Shown here: one piece after another, positions 10,901 through 22,416 of the stretch
Position numbering within the stretch: the first letter of the stretch is position 1
How the letters are laid out: each line of letters opens with the position of its first letter
NCBI GenBank assembly: GCA_016802295.1
Contig: JAESIW010000207.1
Span: 637,978-701,977, forward strand
Reading direction: 5' to 3'
Length of the DNA: 64,000 bases
Source: Brachionus rotundiformis
Taxonomy: Eukaryota; Rotifera; Eurotatoria; Ploima; Brachionidae
Position numbers and translations under genes: made by a program
Notes under the pieces: model-generated
What the model saw: the letters and a program-made list of their open reading frames with translations, nothing else
The model's database searches: none
Told to the model about the DNA's origin: nothing

Positions 10901-13900
10901 TTCTTATTATTTAAGAAAAAAATTATAATAATTTAAATTTTTAAAATATTTTTAAATTACTTAATGATCAAATTTTTTATAAATATTACATTCTTAATCA
11001 ACAATTTTTAACATTTTACTAGTAAATAACTTAAATAATTTAAAATCGGTCTTTTAGACAATGGTTAGAAGCCTGTAGATTCCTTTATTTAATTTACTCG
11101 CATTTTTAATAATTTGATAAAATTGATAATCAATAAAGTAAAATAAAATTTTACTGATTGCCATTTCCAGTCAAGCTTCCAATGTTAGAGAACCTGTCTG
11201 CAATGTACTCGCCTGAGTTGTGTATTGACGAGCTTTGGTTCAAAAGCGAGCTGTCATAATTCATATTATTTGACATGAAATCCATTGTAATGTCCACTAA
11301 ATCACGATAAAACTGCTTTAAATTTTCGCTTATAGTACGGCTAGTAGAGTGGCTCTCGACCTGAGTGGACTTAGATTCACTTTTAACAATAATTTAAAAT
11401 TTAATTCAAAAATTTTAACACGTTACTTTTTCTGGTTTGGTTCTACCACACTGAGACGCTTTGGACCGCTTAGATTTTCCTGCTCTGGTGACTTATTTGG
11501 ACTTTTTTTCTCTCTATAGTTTACCTTGTTGTCCAGTTGAACAATAACTTCTTGATAAAGACCCTTAATAAGGAAATAAGTTTTAGATAATTGGTACTAG
11601 GAACTTTTACCCGACTGGTAAACGAAGCGTAGCTTTTGCGAGATTCTGGCTTGCATTTAATGAACCAGACACACAAAACATAGTGAGCCATGAGCACAAT
11701 AAAGGGATTGAACCTTAATTAAAAAATTAATTTATTTAAAAAAGCCTATTTTAATGAAGAAAGGCCGTGGCTTGAGACCTACTTGAATGGATCGATGTAT
11801 TTAATAGCTGTGGCCGAGACTGCTATGAATTCCTTTGTTCCGCAAATGGAATGTAGCTTCTTAAAGTCACTAATTGTGGACAAGAGCTCGAGAATCGGTT
11901 GGGCTATTGTCAATGAAGATGTAAATTGAGATAATTTTAACAATAGTTCTGCACATTGACTGGCATTCGTTTCGTGCATTTCTGTCATGGCTATGGTAAG
12001 TATTTCCAAACAGAACAAGTTTCTGCTGGCATGAATACCAGAAGCTAAATTTTGAAGTATGTTTTCCTTCAAGTCGAATTTTAAATAAAAATTTTTGATG
12101 GACCAAATTATGAAAAAGTACTTGAAAGATTTTCTCAAATGTTGAATGGTACAGAACCATACTGGCCAGCAATGGATAAAATTTTGATACATATTCTTGC
12201 CTATTGAGATTTTCAGGCTTATTACGAATTACATTAATATCTTTTTTGTGTAGCTATAATATATGATAAAAGTGCTTTATTTTCGAAAAGGACAAGTCTT
12301 TTTTATTTCTTACCAATTTGAATAATTTGTAGGTAAAATCAGACATTTTTATTAGGCCCATTTCGTATTGCATCAGATATGGCAATTCGGAAAGCAATCT
12401 TGTAATCACATTCCAGTCTACTTCCTATACCATAAATTTAATAGTTTTTAATTTTTATTAATTTTTCCAAAAATTTTGAAGTTTTAAAAGATAAAAAATT
12501 CTCATTTGTTCATGATTTTTTTAGAAGTATTTAAGTAAATTTTTAAGAATAAAAAACTACTTTTTTAAGAACAGAAAAAAGGAAATACCAATTTTGATGA
12601 AATTTTTCTTCTTTTTTAAAATGGAAATATAAGATGATTTCCCAAGATACAAGAAAACAATTCTGGAACACCCGCAGTTGTTTTGTTGAGTCAGGGAGAT
12701 TTGTCGGAGTCAATCTTGGAGGAAGATCTTACTAAGAAATGATAACATTACTAGCCATAAGTCGCTGGATCGGCCATGGTCCCTTCCAAATCACTTCCAA
12801 ACCAACCATCTGCTAACAGCGTCCAATCTTCAATAAATCCCCAAGCGAGCATTCATTTAGGTTTCACCAAATGGCTTTGAGATAGGATCAGTCAGGTAAA
12901 ATCGAGGAAGACTCTTACTTTAGCCCCCTAACAGACATCCCTTAATTTAATAAGGAATTTCCAAGAGTTGTTTTGTGACTTTGTCTTAAAACTGTGACTT
13001 ATAAAAAAGTCTAGAGTTTCCTATGCCCAAAGGTCTCTTCAATAAGATTAAGTCAGGCTTAAAGATCTGAACTAATAAACAGTTCGCACAAAGACCAAAG
13101 GCTTCAGGTCAAAAATTACTAAAAGTGATGGCAATAAGAACCTGATAATTAACAACCTGCTTGAAGCAAATCGCCTATTTGATATTTTGTGGCATCAAGC
13201 GGCCTAAACAGCTTTGGTACACCAAAATTGACTTTTCTTCAATGTACCAATACACTTAAAGTCAAAATTTAGACTTTTGGTTAGAGGCTTAAAAGTTATA
13301 TCAATTCATCAGAATGCTTTTTGGACTTTCCTAAGCCCCATACGTCCAACTAATGTCGCTCAATTGTATCCTTAAGTGTATTAAAATTTTACTATTTAAA
13401 ACTATTTAGGAGCGAACAAAACCATCTACAATAAAATTCTTCTAAACCCTACAGAAAACGTAGAACCATACTATCGAACACTGATACTACAAACAAAAAA
13501 CTCTGAGATCCGTAGACAAAACCAAAAACTGAACCAAGGGCATCCCAATGTGCAGAATGCGACCCAGTGCATGGATTTGGATAGAGAAAGCTCTAAGCAG
13601 TAAACATCTGGAAGAAACAGAAATCCAAAAAAGACAAAAAAGTTTTTTTTTTATTCCAAATTTCCCGAATTGTCCAGAAATTATTTTTACTTTTGGTAAG
13701 AAACGAAGAAAAAATTATCTTATGATATTTATCTAAATATACTTAATAAAAGAAAACCCAAATGACATACTTTGTCTAGACAATACTCAATCATTTTGAG
13801 AATTTTTCCAAAATCAAGCTCACATTTGCGCAAGTTTTTAAGCTCAGCATCTTCATTAAATCTGGTTCTTGTCTCACTTAAATGGTAGCTTTATTAAAAA

Positions 13901-16900
13901 ATTACATAATTATTTTCCTCTTTGCATTACCTCAAATTGAGCAGGAGGAATTCACCTTGGATAAATTTGCGTCTATTAACTCTGTTAATTAAAAGAACCC
14001 TGCCTTCGGGGTTGCTTCTAATCCTGAGCAAAAAGTCAAAAATCTCTTTGCGAATATGTGAGTAATAATTAAAGAATTTCGAGCTTGATTGGGCTTCGAT
14101 CTGATTTTGAACTGGCAAATTTTCTGCAGCAATCAGTGACAAACTGCTCGGGTTATTATTTGCCACAAGTAAACTTGATGAATTAAAGTTATACTGAGTT
14201 AGATAATAATACTCAATATATTTGATAAGAATATTGTATATTTCTATACAACAAATGCTAAATATTTTGCCATCTTTGTGGAAATATTTTTCAAATAATT
14301 CAATAAGACCATGGTTAATAATCTTGGACAGATAACTTAAGCAATTTGAACTAATGTTTCCATTTTTGAACAAAAGTTGATTGCCTGCTAAACTTGGCAA
14401 ATTGGACATATTTGGAAACACAAAATCATGGGGAACCAACATTTCGGTACTGCTTACTTTTTCCATTTCAATTATCTAAAAGAAAATTTTATGAATTTTT
14501 TTTTTGCAAAAAATAAAATTTTAACATGATCAAAAATAATAAAAAAGTTTACTTTTTCAAAAATTTTTATTATCTTGAGTACATTATCTTCATCATTCAA
14601 TAAATTGACAAGTTCTATTAACTTAATTACAATGAAATACTTCATCTCGAACAAGTCATGGACAAAATCGAATTTTTTGCCACTTGGTAAAGATCTGTAA
14701 TGAGCGTCGTCCTCGACTAGAGTTAGTTCATAAGAACTAATCAGAACTTGTTCCATAAGTTGTTCTATAAATGACTTATGGTCCATTTGAAAGTATTCCT
14801 TTATCTTACGATGTATCACTTCAATTAGATTTTTTCTAACTAAAATGCTGAATTGACTCTGCACAGCCAGATACTTTTCGAGCAAGATTTTTATTCCTTG
14901 GACTGATTTTGAGCCGTAAATTGGCAAAAGTTTTCTTTGTAGGTAAAATTCGACACAATTATTGATACAGTTATCTTTAAGGTAATTGGGACGAGGAAAT
15001 TTATGGACCAGATCGTAAAAAGCTTCTTTAAATTTGTACATAATAAAGCTTAATTCTTCCAAATTTTCACTGCTAAGATTAGCTGAACTGGGATTTCTGA
15101 GAAGTGTTTGACCAGAGCTTGGCTCTTTTTGACTAGTTTTGTATGAGAAAACGTCTTTTAAGTCCAACAAATTGATTAGATCTGCATATTTTCTGATCAG
15201 CTCGTCGTCATCCTTAAGATGAGAGATTGTTTTATCTATTAATTTAAAATTTTATTTTAATCTTTTTCAACGTACCAAGTTTTGGACTGAAAATTGGTTA
15301 ACAATTTCAATGAAAAATCTTCTCGAGTTATATGTGAGTAAACACATAAACAGGTCTTTGTGACTTGCCAAATGAACCAAATCAATTGTTAGATTTAGTA
15401 TAAGCTTGAATATGATGATTTGCTGATCACGAGATCCGTCTGTACAACATGACTTGAGTGCCTTAATAAGAAACTTATTATTTTTGCCAAATCGACATTC
15501 TATCAGTTACATTTGGCAAATAGATTAAACAATTGATGTGTAGCTCCTTAATCAGATATACATTTTTGAATTTAGACTGCTTGAAATCGTCAAATATCTT
15601 CTTTATATGCATTAAAGCTCCATTTATCTGATGCTTTCTGTGTTTTTGATACTTTTTACTTATGGATAATAAAAATTTAGACAATTTATAGCATAAAATA
15701 GATGCCTATCTTTAGCATTTAAATCTAAATGGCATTATTTACCAAAATATTGTCTAACAAATTAACTTACATCTTTTCTAATAAATAAGATTTTAGATTC
15801 CACTAGCCAAATTATCAAATATTTTATATATATATTTTATTAAATGACAATTAAAAGTTACTAATTTCGGAAATATTTATAATTATAGGCATTATTGGTT
15901 GTTAGGCTTTAGTTGGAAAAAAAATTCTCCTTTGTTAGTTGCGATACTTGAGCTGTGTTAGAGCCATTCATGACAGAAATAAATCTTATCTTATCATTAA
16001 AAATAAATGTAATTAATAAATTCATTAATAGAAAAGTTGAACAAAACTTTGAACAACACATTACAATGTGCAATAATCAGGGCCTATGAATACCTTTACG
16101 ATTTTTTTTAAATTACCAAAAACATAGCTAAACTTAAACCTTAGGATTTTTCTGCTCTTTGTAGCCAAATGTGCCATTCTTTGAAGTATGGTAAAATACA
16201 ATTAAGTTTAATTAATGTTCTATAAGAATAACCAAGAAAATCTAAAAGCTTTTTTTTACCAAAAAAAAAATAAATTTTGTACCTTATGGGAAAAATTTCA
16301 CTAAAAAATGTGAAAATTGCATAGCTCCCAATGGCGCTGACAAAGAGCTTGTTCATGGACTTTTAAAATAAAAAAAATGATCAAAAATTCATAAAAATTT
16401 TAATCTTATACTCCATATATTTGATTTATCAATATGTCAGTGCTATCGATCGGTTGGTAATCAGCGCGGTTCAGATGAATTTCAGGCTTTGCTTGATTTT
16501 GTTGCCAAACAATATCCAAAAATTCACACAAACAAAGCACTAGATAATTAATGCAAACACTTGTAGTTATATTGTCTATTAAAGTGTCTATTAAGTCCAC
16601 ACACAATCTAATGTCTTCTTGGTGCAAGCGACCAGAATTCTTAAAATTATCCGTGGCAACAAAGGAAAAATTAAGAATCATTCGGCTTAGCATTGTCAAT
16701 ATTTGCTCATTCAAATACTGATAATATTTATTTGTCATCAAATTTTTGAACATTACAAACAAATCGCTAAATTTGTCGCCAAGATGTTCATAGTTTTCTA
16801 AAAAATAGACCAAACATTCGCCTTGGTAAATGTTTAAAATAAAATTAATTCTATTTCCTAATGCTATTTTTTAAATTACTAATTAGGTCAGGATCAAGAT

Positions 16901-17688
16901 TTTTGCAGTAATTGCCATCTTTGGTGACCAAAAGAAATAGGTTAAGTTTTAGTCTTATGTCATCACTATCAGGCTTAGTGTTGTTTAAATTGGCATTTAA
17001 ATGTTGTCCAACTTCTGGACTAATTGGATTGCTGGTGTTGGTAAGTGCGTTCAAAAATATGCACTTTGACTTCTTACAGCTTATTATTATGAAACAAAGA
17101 AGATGATTTCTGAGCATAAATGTGTCAAACTTTTCACTCTATAGAATTTTTGGTTAAAAATAAACTAAATAAAATTTAAAAATTAAAACTTTTTTTTCAT
17201 AAAATTCAATTAAATAATTGAAAGATTTGATACGAATTTCGGCCGGTGTTTGGTCAATTTTGTACAGATCACTGGTTACTTTTAGAAAATTGTTGATTAA
17301 ATTCTTCCATAAGAAATTATTTATTAATAATTAGTTATTAAAATTATTAGACATTAAAATACTTCATTTAAGTGAAACAATTCGCTTAGTTTGATCAACT
17401 CTTCGAAAGATTTGAGTCTTTTCTCGAATGGTTCACTCGGTTTTAAACCCTAAATTAAATTTTAGAATTAATAAAGTAGTTAATTATTTAATTAATGTGT
17501 TTAAGTACATTAAGTCTTTTGTAAATTTCATCTGGAGATCCATCTGAGGCTAAGTTTTCCTCGGGTTTGAGGGTTGATTCGGATTTTTTGTCTTGTTTAA
17601 TCTCGTTGTCTGTCTGAGTGGGCTTTGCTCTAAGGAGACTGTCCAAAGCTGACCAAAACGATGATCCTGACTTATCACTATCGGACAT
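7959..17688 (-). CDS. TSC2: Tuberin, GTPase-activating subunit of the TSC complex
   Basis: TSC2 with TSC1 inactivates the GTPase Rheb and so restrains TORC1 at the lysosome. Nineteen exons (minus): 17688-17509, 17449-17363, 17303-17190, 17138-16880, 16821-16412, 16359-16283, 16219-~16142, 15705-15511, 15461-15272, 15235-14553, 14475-13931, 13888-13771, 12424-12314, 12253-12122, 12066-11783, 11713-11611, 11563-11427, 11379-11155, 9909-7959. The product is about 1960 residues (human 1807). The N-terminal and middle exons follow human tuberin (for example LELLSTISDFKKLH, LMAHYVLCVWFIKC). The last exon has TKLWLVGNKIIQITT, then a Ser-rich linker, then the Rap-GAP domain: LHKIGVVYVGPNQANDE, YPGGLDTDG, and KRHIGND, whose Asn aligns with the catalytic asparagine thumb. 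The tail FLEYI resembles the human end. One junction is odd: an in-frame TAA ends exon 7 at about 16141 before any GT donor. Two introns exceed 1.2 kb. Confidence 0.92.
9910..11154 (-). other. Large TSC2 intron 18
   Basis: About 1.25 kb of AT-rich sequence between the exon ending ...GNGNQ and the terminal GAP exon. Its ends (GTAAAA at 11154, TTTTCCAG at 9910) close the reading frame. I see no coding potential or recognisable repeat inside. Confidence 0.7.
12425..13770 (-). other. Large TSC2 intron 12 with foreign-looking insert
   Basis: This 1.35-kb intron has ordinary AT-rich edges, but about 12600-13640 is clearly richer in G+C and in non-repetitive words than any other intron here. No intact frame exists; short plus-strand fragments such as EANRLFDILWHQAA (near 13160) suggest decayed coding sequence. 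I see no clear terminal repeats. A degenerate transposon is the likely explanation, family unknown. Confidence 0.45.
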
Positions 17689-18520
17689 GGTGCGGCAGTT
17701 GCGCTAGCTTCATCAAAGTCTAGAATAAAAATAAATTCTATAAATGATATACAAATACGGCGAGGTTTTCTAGAGAGCAAAATAAATAGGTGTTAAACCA
17801 ATACGAAAGATTGGAGAAAATTTTTATGTAAATATGCTTTCAAAATTTAGATATATAAATTTTTGTTTCTTATTAAATCAGCTGATCTGTTTTGAAAAAT
17901 GGAGTTTTAATTTTTGCCAAAAAACAATCATAACATATTCTTAGCGAACCTGGTTGAAATTATCTTATTTTTTAATTATAAAATTTATTTAACAATTTGA
18001 TTTGTAATTATCTAAATGATGAATAAATAATTTGCATTGATTATAACTAATTAAGGCTTAAGTTTTTTTTACATCATTTCTTAAGTAAATTACAATTTTT
18101 ATTTCTATCAAAAATTCTGATAAGCTCAAAAGTTGAGTTAAAATTATTAGAAAAATCCTAAGGCTTTTCCAAATAATGTTAAATAAATGTCAGGTATCAA
18201 AATTAAAATGTAAAAATTTTATTTAAAATTAAATTGGCAAGGTTTTTATTTCATCAATACATTTTTATTCTAATTGAGATTTTTTTAATAGTATAAAAAA
18301 ATCATTAATTTAATTTTTCATTCAATTGCTATCAAATTCTCAAATAACTTGTTCAAAATTAGATTTTCTATTTATTTGACATTTGACCAAGTAGATACAT
18401 TTTAGTGAGGGATTTTTTCAGAAAATTTAACAATGCAATATAAATATACTCTCAGACGACCATCATAAAGGATCTAAGAGTTTGATTTGGCAGACTTTTC
18501 TGACCATCTCAATTAAATAC
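17689..18520. other. Spacer upstream of TSC2
   Basis: AT-rich spacer that should hold the TSC2 promoter and 5' UTR. No gene, RNA or repeat is visible. Confidence 0.5.
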
Positions 18521-18521
18521 T

Positions 18522-18990
18522 TCAAGCTTTGTACTTGTGGAGCATTAGGTCATTACATTTGATTCCGCTCAAGAATCTTGTGCTGTCAATTGAAGAGCTC
18601 TGTTTGGTATTCGTATTCTTTTCATTCCAACTAAATGTCCAAGCTACCGCAGCCTTATGTTTTTTTGTTTCATCAGATTTGAGTCTGGCAAATGCTTCTT
18701 TTAGTATGCTTCGTGAATGTGAATTCACAGTAGAGTAAAATTTTTGATCAAATTTCAAGCGCTTAATCTTGCTCAGACATTGATGTTAGTACCATTTACA
18801 GTGATCGGGGTATACAATTTAGTGTTGGTGCACGATTCTTTCGGTTTGGTCTCATTTATTTCGAGTCTGCAAATTCAAGATTTTCAAGCTTTGTTGTTAA
18901 CTCAAATTGAACCCACCTAGGAATTGAGGTGGTTTTCTTCAGGCATAATCAATCCCAATTAAAAACAATGGCGAAAACATATCCTTGTCT
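18522..18990 (-). pseudogene. Broken small gene of unknown family
   Basis: The minus strand shows protein-like pieces in two frames. One (about 18790-18880) reads LEINETKPKESCTNTKLY then PITVNGTNIN to a stop, preceded by a plausible 3' splice site and a weak upstream exon. The other (18522 to about 18775) reads RLKFDQKFYSTVNSHS, AFARLKSDETKKHK and WTFSWNEKNTNTK to a stop. No intron of normal size joins them and an in-frame stop lies between, so this is either a decayed gene or one with exons I cannot place. I do not recognise the family. Confidence 0.3.
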
Positions 18991-19552
18991 AAAAAATGAA
19001 CATTTCTTATTGTCCTTTTTCCTAAATTACCAAATACTCGAAATCCTGATAGAAAAGTTTTATTTATTAAATATGGACTGTAAAAATAATTCCAATTAAT
19101 TCTATATATATTTTAATTATTAATTATTTTCCAAAGTCCTTGTAATAATAAGAATAAGATGTAATTTAAATAAAATGTCAAATAAAGTTTAAAAATAATT
19201 AAAAAATTTAGATTTTTATCTTTGAGGAGCGTTTACTTGATTTTTTTAACATGACAAATAAATGAATATTATTATAATGAATAATTCGTCTATTCATTTA
19301 CTACATATATTTAATAAGCACTAAGATAAAACAAATTTTCGGGAGTCACGTTTTAGACAGATTTAATCAGAAATAATTATAAAATTTAGATTTAAAACGA
19401 TCTTATAGAGAGATATCATTTTTCTTTTTTATTTTCATAGATTTTTTGATTTATTAATTCTAATTATAGATTAATAAGAATTTTGCTATATTTATATTTT
19501 TATTAAATATAAAAGGACATTTACATTATAATACAAAAAAAAATTAAAAAAA
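18991..19552. other. Spacer downstream of homeobox gene
   Basis: AT-rich, no gene seen. It should contain the 3' UTR of the homeobox gene, which ends at 19553. Confidence 0.5.
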
Positions 19553-20359
19553 TTAATAATATTTAAAATTATAAACATTTTGATAATTATTATAATATTG
19601 ATAATTAGCCGAGGAATTGTAATATGAAGAGTAATCAGAAGAGGAGTTGATATTAGAGTAGTAATTAAAAGCTGATGTATAATCGGAAGAATAATTACAC
19701 AAAGAGGAATATTGAGAAAAATAATTCTGATTAGCAATCGGGGAAGATGAATAAATTGGACTATGGTTGCTTTGGGAAGTATTTGGACTAGTTTGACTAA
19801 TTGGAGAATGGTAAACCGGGTAGTTATAACGGTATGTAATGGGAGACGAAGATTGACTACCATCAGTGGTTTCGAAACTTGATGAATCCAGAAAAGGGAT
19901 TGAATTGGAATAGCTGGTTGTGTAATTTGGAATTGGAGATTCTGTTTTGAGTCTTAATTCAATCTCTTTTTCTTCAGTTAAAGGTTTACGTTTTGTACAT
20001 CTAGTATCTCTAGTTTTTCTGAATTGATTCTGGGTTCGTCTTCTCACATTTACGAACCATTGTTTAACTTGGTTAATTGTGATGTTTCCTTTTTGTGCCA
20101 GCATTTCACAGTCTCTGTAAGTAGGATAAGGGTTTGAATAGTGACGGTCGTACCACTCTGTCATAATATCAATGGCCTGAGTGGGCAGAAGCCTACTATT
20201 TTCTTTAACTCTTTGTCTAATTTGAGGCAATTTTTTAGATTTATCCAGTGGTAAAGATAAATTGGTACAGTTAAATCTGTATAGTTCAGATGATTGTTGG
20301 TATTCCATGATTGTTTTAGATTTTTGTTTATCAAATTTACTTATCCAACTCAGGCTCAT
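19553..20359 (-). CDS. Divergent TALE-like homeodomain transcription factor
   Basis: A 268-residue intronless frame. The homeodomain spans about residues 51-115. Helix 1 is followed by the three-residue loop extension with NPYPT (77-80), the hallmark of the TALE class (Irx, Meis, Pbx, TGIF). Helix 3 reads NQVKQWFVNVRRRTQ (about 96-110), with the invariant W, F, N and R. Residue 50 of the homeodomain is Val, where TALE proteins usually have Ile, Ala or Gly. A basic tail (QFRKTRDTRCTKRK) follows, then a Ser/Tyr/Asn-rich C-terminus (130-268) like a disordered activation region. It should bind DNA in the nucleus. No MEIS, PBC or IRO accessory motif is visible, so I leave it unassigned; a lineage-specific TALE gene is likely. 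Confidence 0.8.
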   Translation of the reverse strand: MSLSWISKFDKQKSKTIMEYQQSSELYRFNCTNLSLPLDKSKKLPQIRQRVKENSRLLPTQAIDIMTEWYDRHYSNPYPTYRDCEMLAQKGNITINQVKQWFVNVRRRTQNQFRKTRDTRCTKRKPLTEEKEIELRLKTESPIPNYTTSYSNSIPFLDSSSFETTDGSQSSSPITYRYNYPVYHSPISQTSPNTSQSNHSPIYSSSPIANQNYFSQYSSLCNYSSDYTSAFNYYSNINSSSDYSSYYNSSANYQYYNNYQNVYNFKYY

Positions 20360-21924
20360 TTGGACAATTTATAGCGCTCCAATTAAAGGCCTTATCCAAA
20401 TGTTACAGATAAGTTGATTAAATTAAGAATAAGTTCGATTAATGTGAGTGTTAATCATTAATTAAACTACTCATCATCAATAATCGGCGATTATCAATTA
20501 GTATATTTTTTAGAATGTTACTCAATTAATTAAGGAAAATAGTGGTTTTTGATTTTATGTATCCCTCAAGGTTATTTTTGAATTTTCGAGAAATTATCTC
20601 ATGAGTATATTTTTTTATTTATTTTAATTCAATATTATTTAATAGATGCTCATTAAAGATTTGTTTTATTTTTTAATTAAAAATTATAAATTTGCCGAGT
20701 TCTTAAATTAAATTTCTTTTTTAAAATAAATTAAAAATGATTTTGTTTATGTGGTGGTGTTTTTGATAAAAAGTCTCAAATCTAATTGAAATTTTTAGTT
20801 TAATTAAACCCAGTGATTAATTGCGAGAGCTAATTGTTGACTGATTAAAATTCTTTAAACCGATCAATTTTTTTGCATAGAAATTAGCAAGTTATGTATT
20901 TAGGGAACTAGAAAAGATAGGGTTTCATAGTTTGGGGAATTGTCAAGCTCAACTAGTCTTAAGAGATACAAATTTGTAGTAAAATTGATCAATAAATTTT
21001 ATATTTTATTTTGTTTATATGAATAAATTCGATTGAGCTTGTAGGCAAAAAATCATTTAAAAAAACGTTTATGGACTTGGCTTACCAAGATGTTCAAATA
21101 TGTCAACCTATCAACCAGAGACACGAAACTCAAAAGCTATCTTTCCGTCAAATTTTGATCAATACTCTCAGGATTATGACAACAAATTCATGACAACATA
21201 GCAGGCTATTTAAATTTTATTTTTGTACTATTTTGTTCTAAAAATAAACATAAAATGGTTAAGTTGCCAACAAATAATTTAAAAATTTCAGAAAACATAA
21301 TTGTCTTTAAGTTTTTTTACTAATTATTAAATATTTTATTAGGATAATAAATCATTTGTTAATTGAATTCGGTGAACCAAAACCGAATTATTTTACTTAA
21401 ATAATAGATAAATATCAAAATGTTGTTTAGTTACTAGGACGATTTGACAATTAGAACTAAAAATTATTAATTCTTTAGGTATCTTAATAAACAAATGTAC
21501 TCTCTAAGTCAAATTAAATTTGTTCGGAAACAAATATTAATTAAACAAAAAGCTTTTTTTAAAAAAATATTTTCTAAAATTGTTCCTTTCTCGATAGGCG
21601 TCAATAAAAATTATTAACACAAACAATTTACTTGATTTAAGCTACTTTAATTAGTCATAATTGAACAGGTATTTAAAACATATTTTTTTATGTTAGTAAT
21701 AAGTGTTTCTTTAAATGTTTTTTATTGATTCCATTTTTTACCAACCAAATTTATCTTAGATTTTAAACAAATTATAAAATTATTTCACAAATAACACGCA
21801 AAAAAATTATTAAGTTTAATTTTTATCAAAAAAATATTTTGACACTTACTAAGTATTAAATAAAAGATAAATAGCTTTTTATTTTTAAAAATTTATTTCT
21901 TAGTTTATTTAGATATCCACTAAA
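20360..21924. other. Intergenic region between homeobox and neuropeptide genes
   Basis: About 1.56 kb of AT-rich sequence between two divergently oriented genes, both likely tissue-restricted. It is the natural place for their regulatory DNA. I see no coding sequence, RNA gene or long repeat. Confidence 0.5.
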
Positions 21925-22416
21925 ATGAAGAAATTAATGTTGGTTCTAGTGATTTTGTGCACCATAACACTTCAAGCTTCATCAGTAAGTATCATTTTGT
22001 TTATTAGCAACCAATCTTAATTAATTTATAAGGAAAAAGTCGATGACAGAGTCATTGAGGCAGAAAAAGTGCCCGAGTCCAGTGAATTACTCCAAGATTT
22101 GGAAAAGCGCTACCGTCTTTATGGCAAACGTAACTTTGAAGCTGAGTCCACAGGTGAAAATAACTACGACTTGTCGTCTGAAATGGACAAGCGTTACCGA
22201 TTGTATGGCAAAAGATTGAGTGATGATGTGTCCGATTTGGAAAAAAGATACAGACTGTACGGCAAGAGGTACAGGCTCTATGGAAAGAGGTACCGTTTGT
22301 ATGGAAAGCGAAATTATGACGAGTCAGATGAGTCTAGTGACATTGAGAGAAAACTTTTAAAGAGATATCGTCTAATTGGAAATGACACTGGTAAACGCTT
22401 TCGTCTCATGAGATAA
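21925..22416 (+). CDS. Neuropeptide precursor with repeated YRLY-amide units
   Basis: Two exons, 21925-21984 and 22033-22416, with a 48-nt intron (GTAAGT...ATAAG), encode 147 residues. Exon 1 is exactly a signal peptide (MKKLMLVLVILCTITLQASS). The rest is a classical prohormone: acidic spacers alternate with five YRLYG-KR units, three in immediate tandem. Processing at KR and use of the Gly as amide donor would give YRLY-NH2. A sixth unit diverges (YRLIGNDTG-KR) and the protein ends FRLMR. Dibasic cleavage and amidation are established for such precursors; the actual products are inferred. I cannot assign the peptide to RFamide, RYamide or another known family. A polyadenylation signal AATAAA lies about 65 nt after the stop. 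Confidence 0.9.

Noticed and set aside
13548..13736. 62-codon plus-strand frame
   Set aside because: It lies in the TSC2 intron insert with no domain, and its second half is low-complexity.
16912..17106. 64-codon plus-strand frame
   Set aside because: Exact shadow of TSC2 exon 4, which matches tuberin on the minus strand.
19492..19863. 123-codon minus-strand frame rich in Ile/Leu
   Set aside because: It overlaps the C-terminus of the homeobox gene in another frame; its hydrophobicity comes from AT-rich codons.
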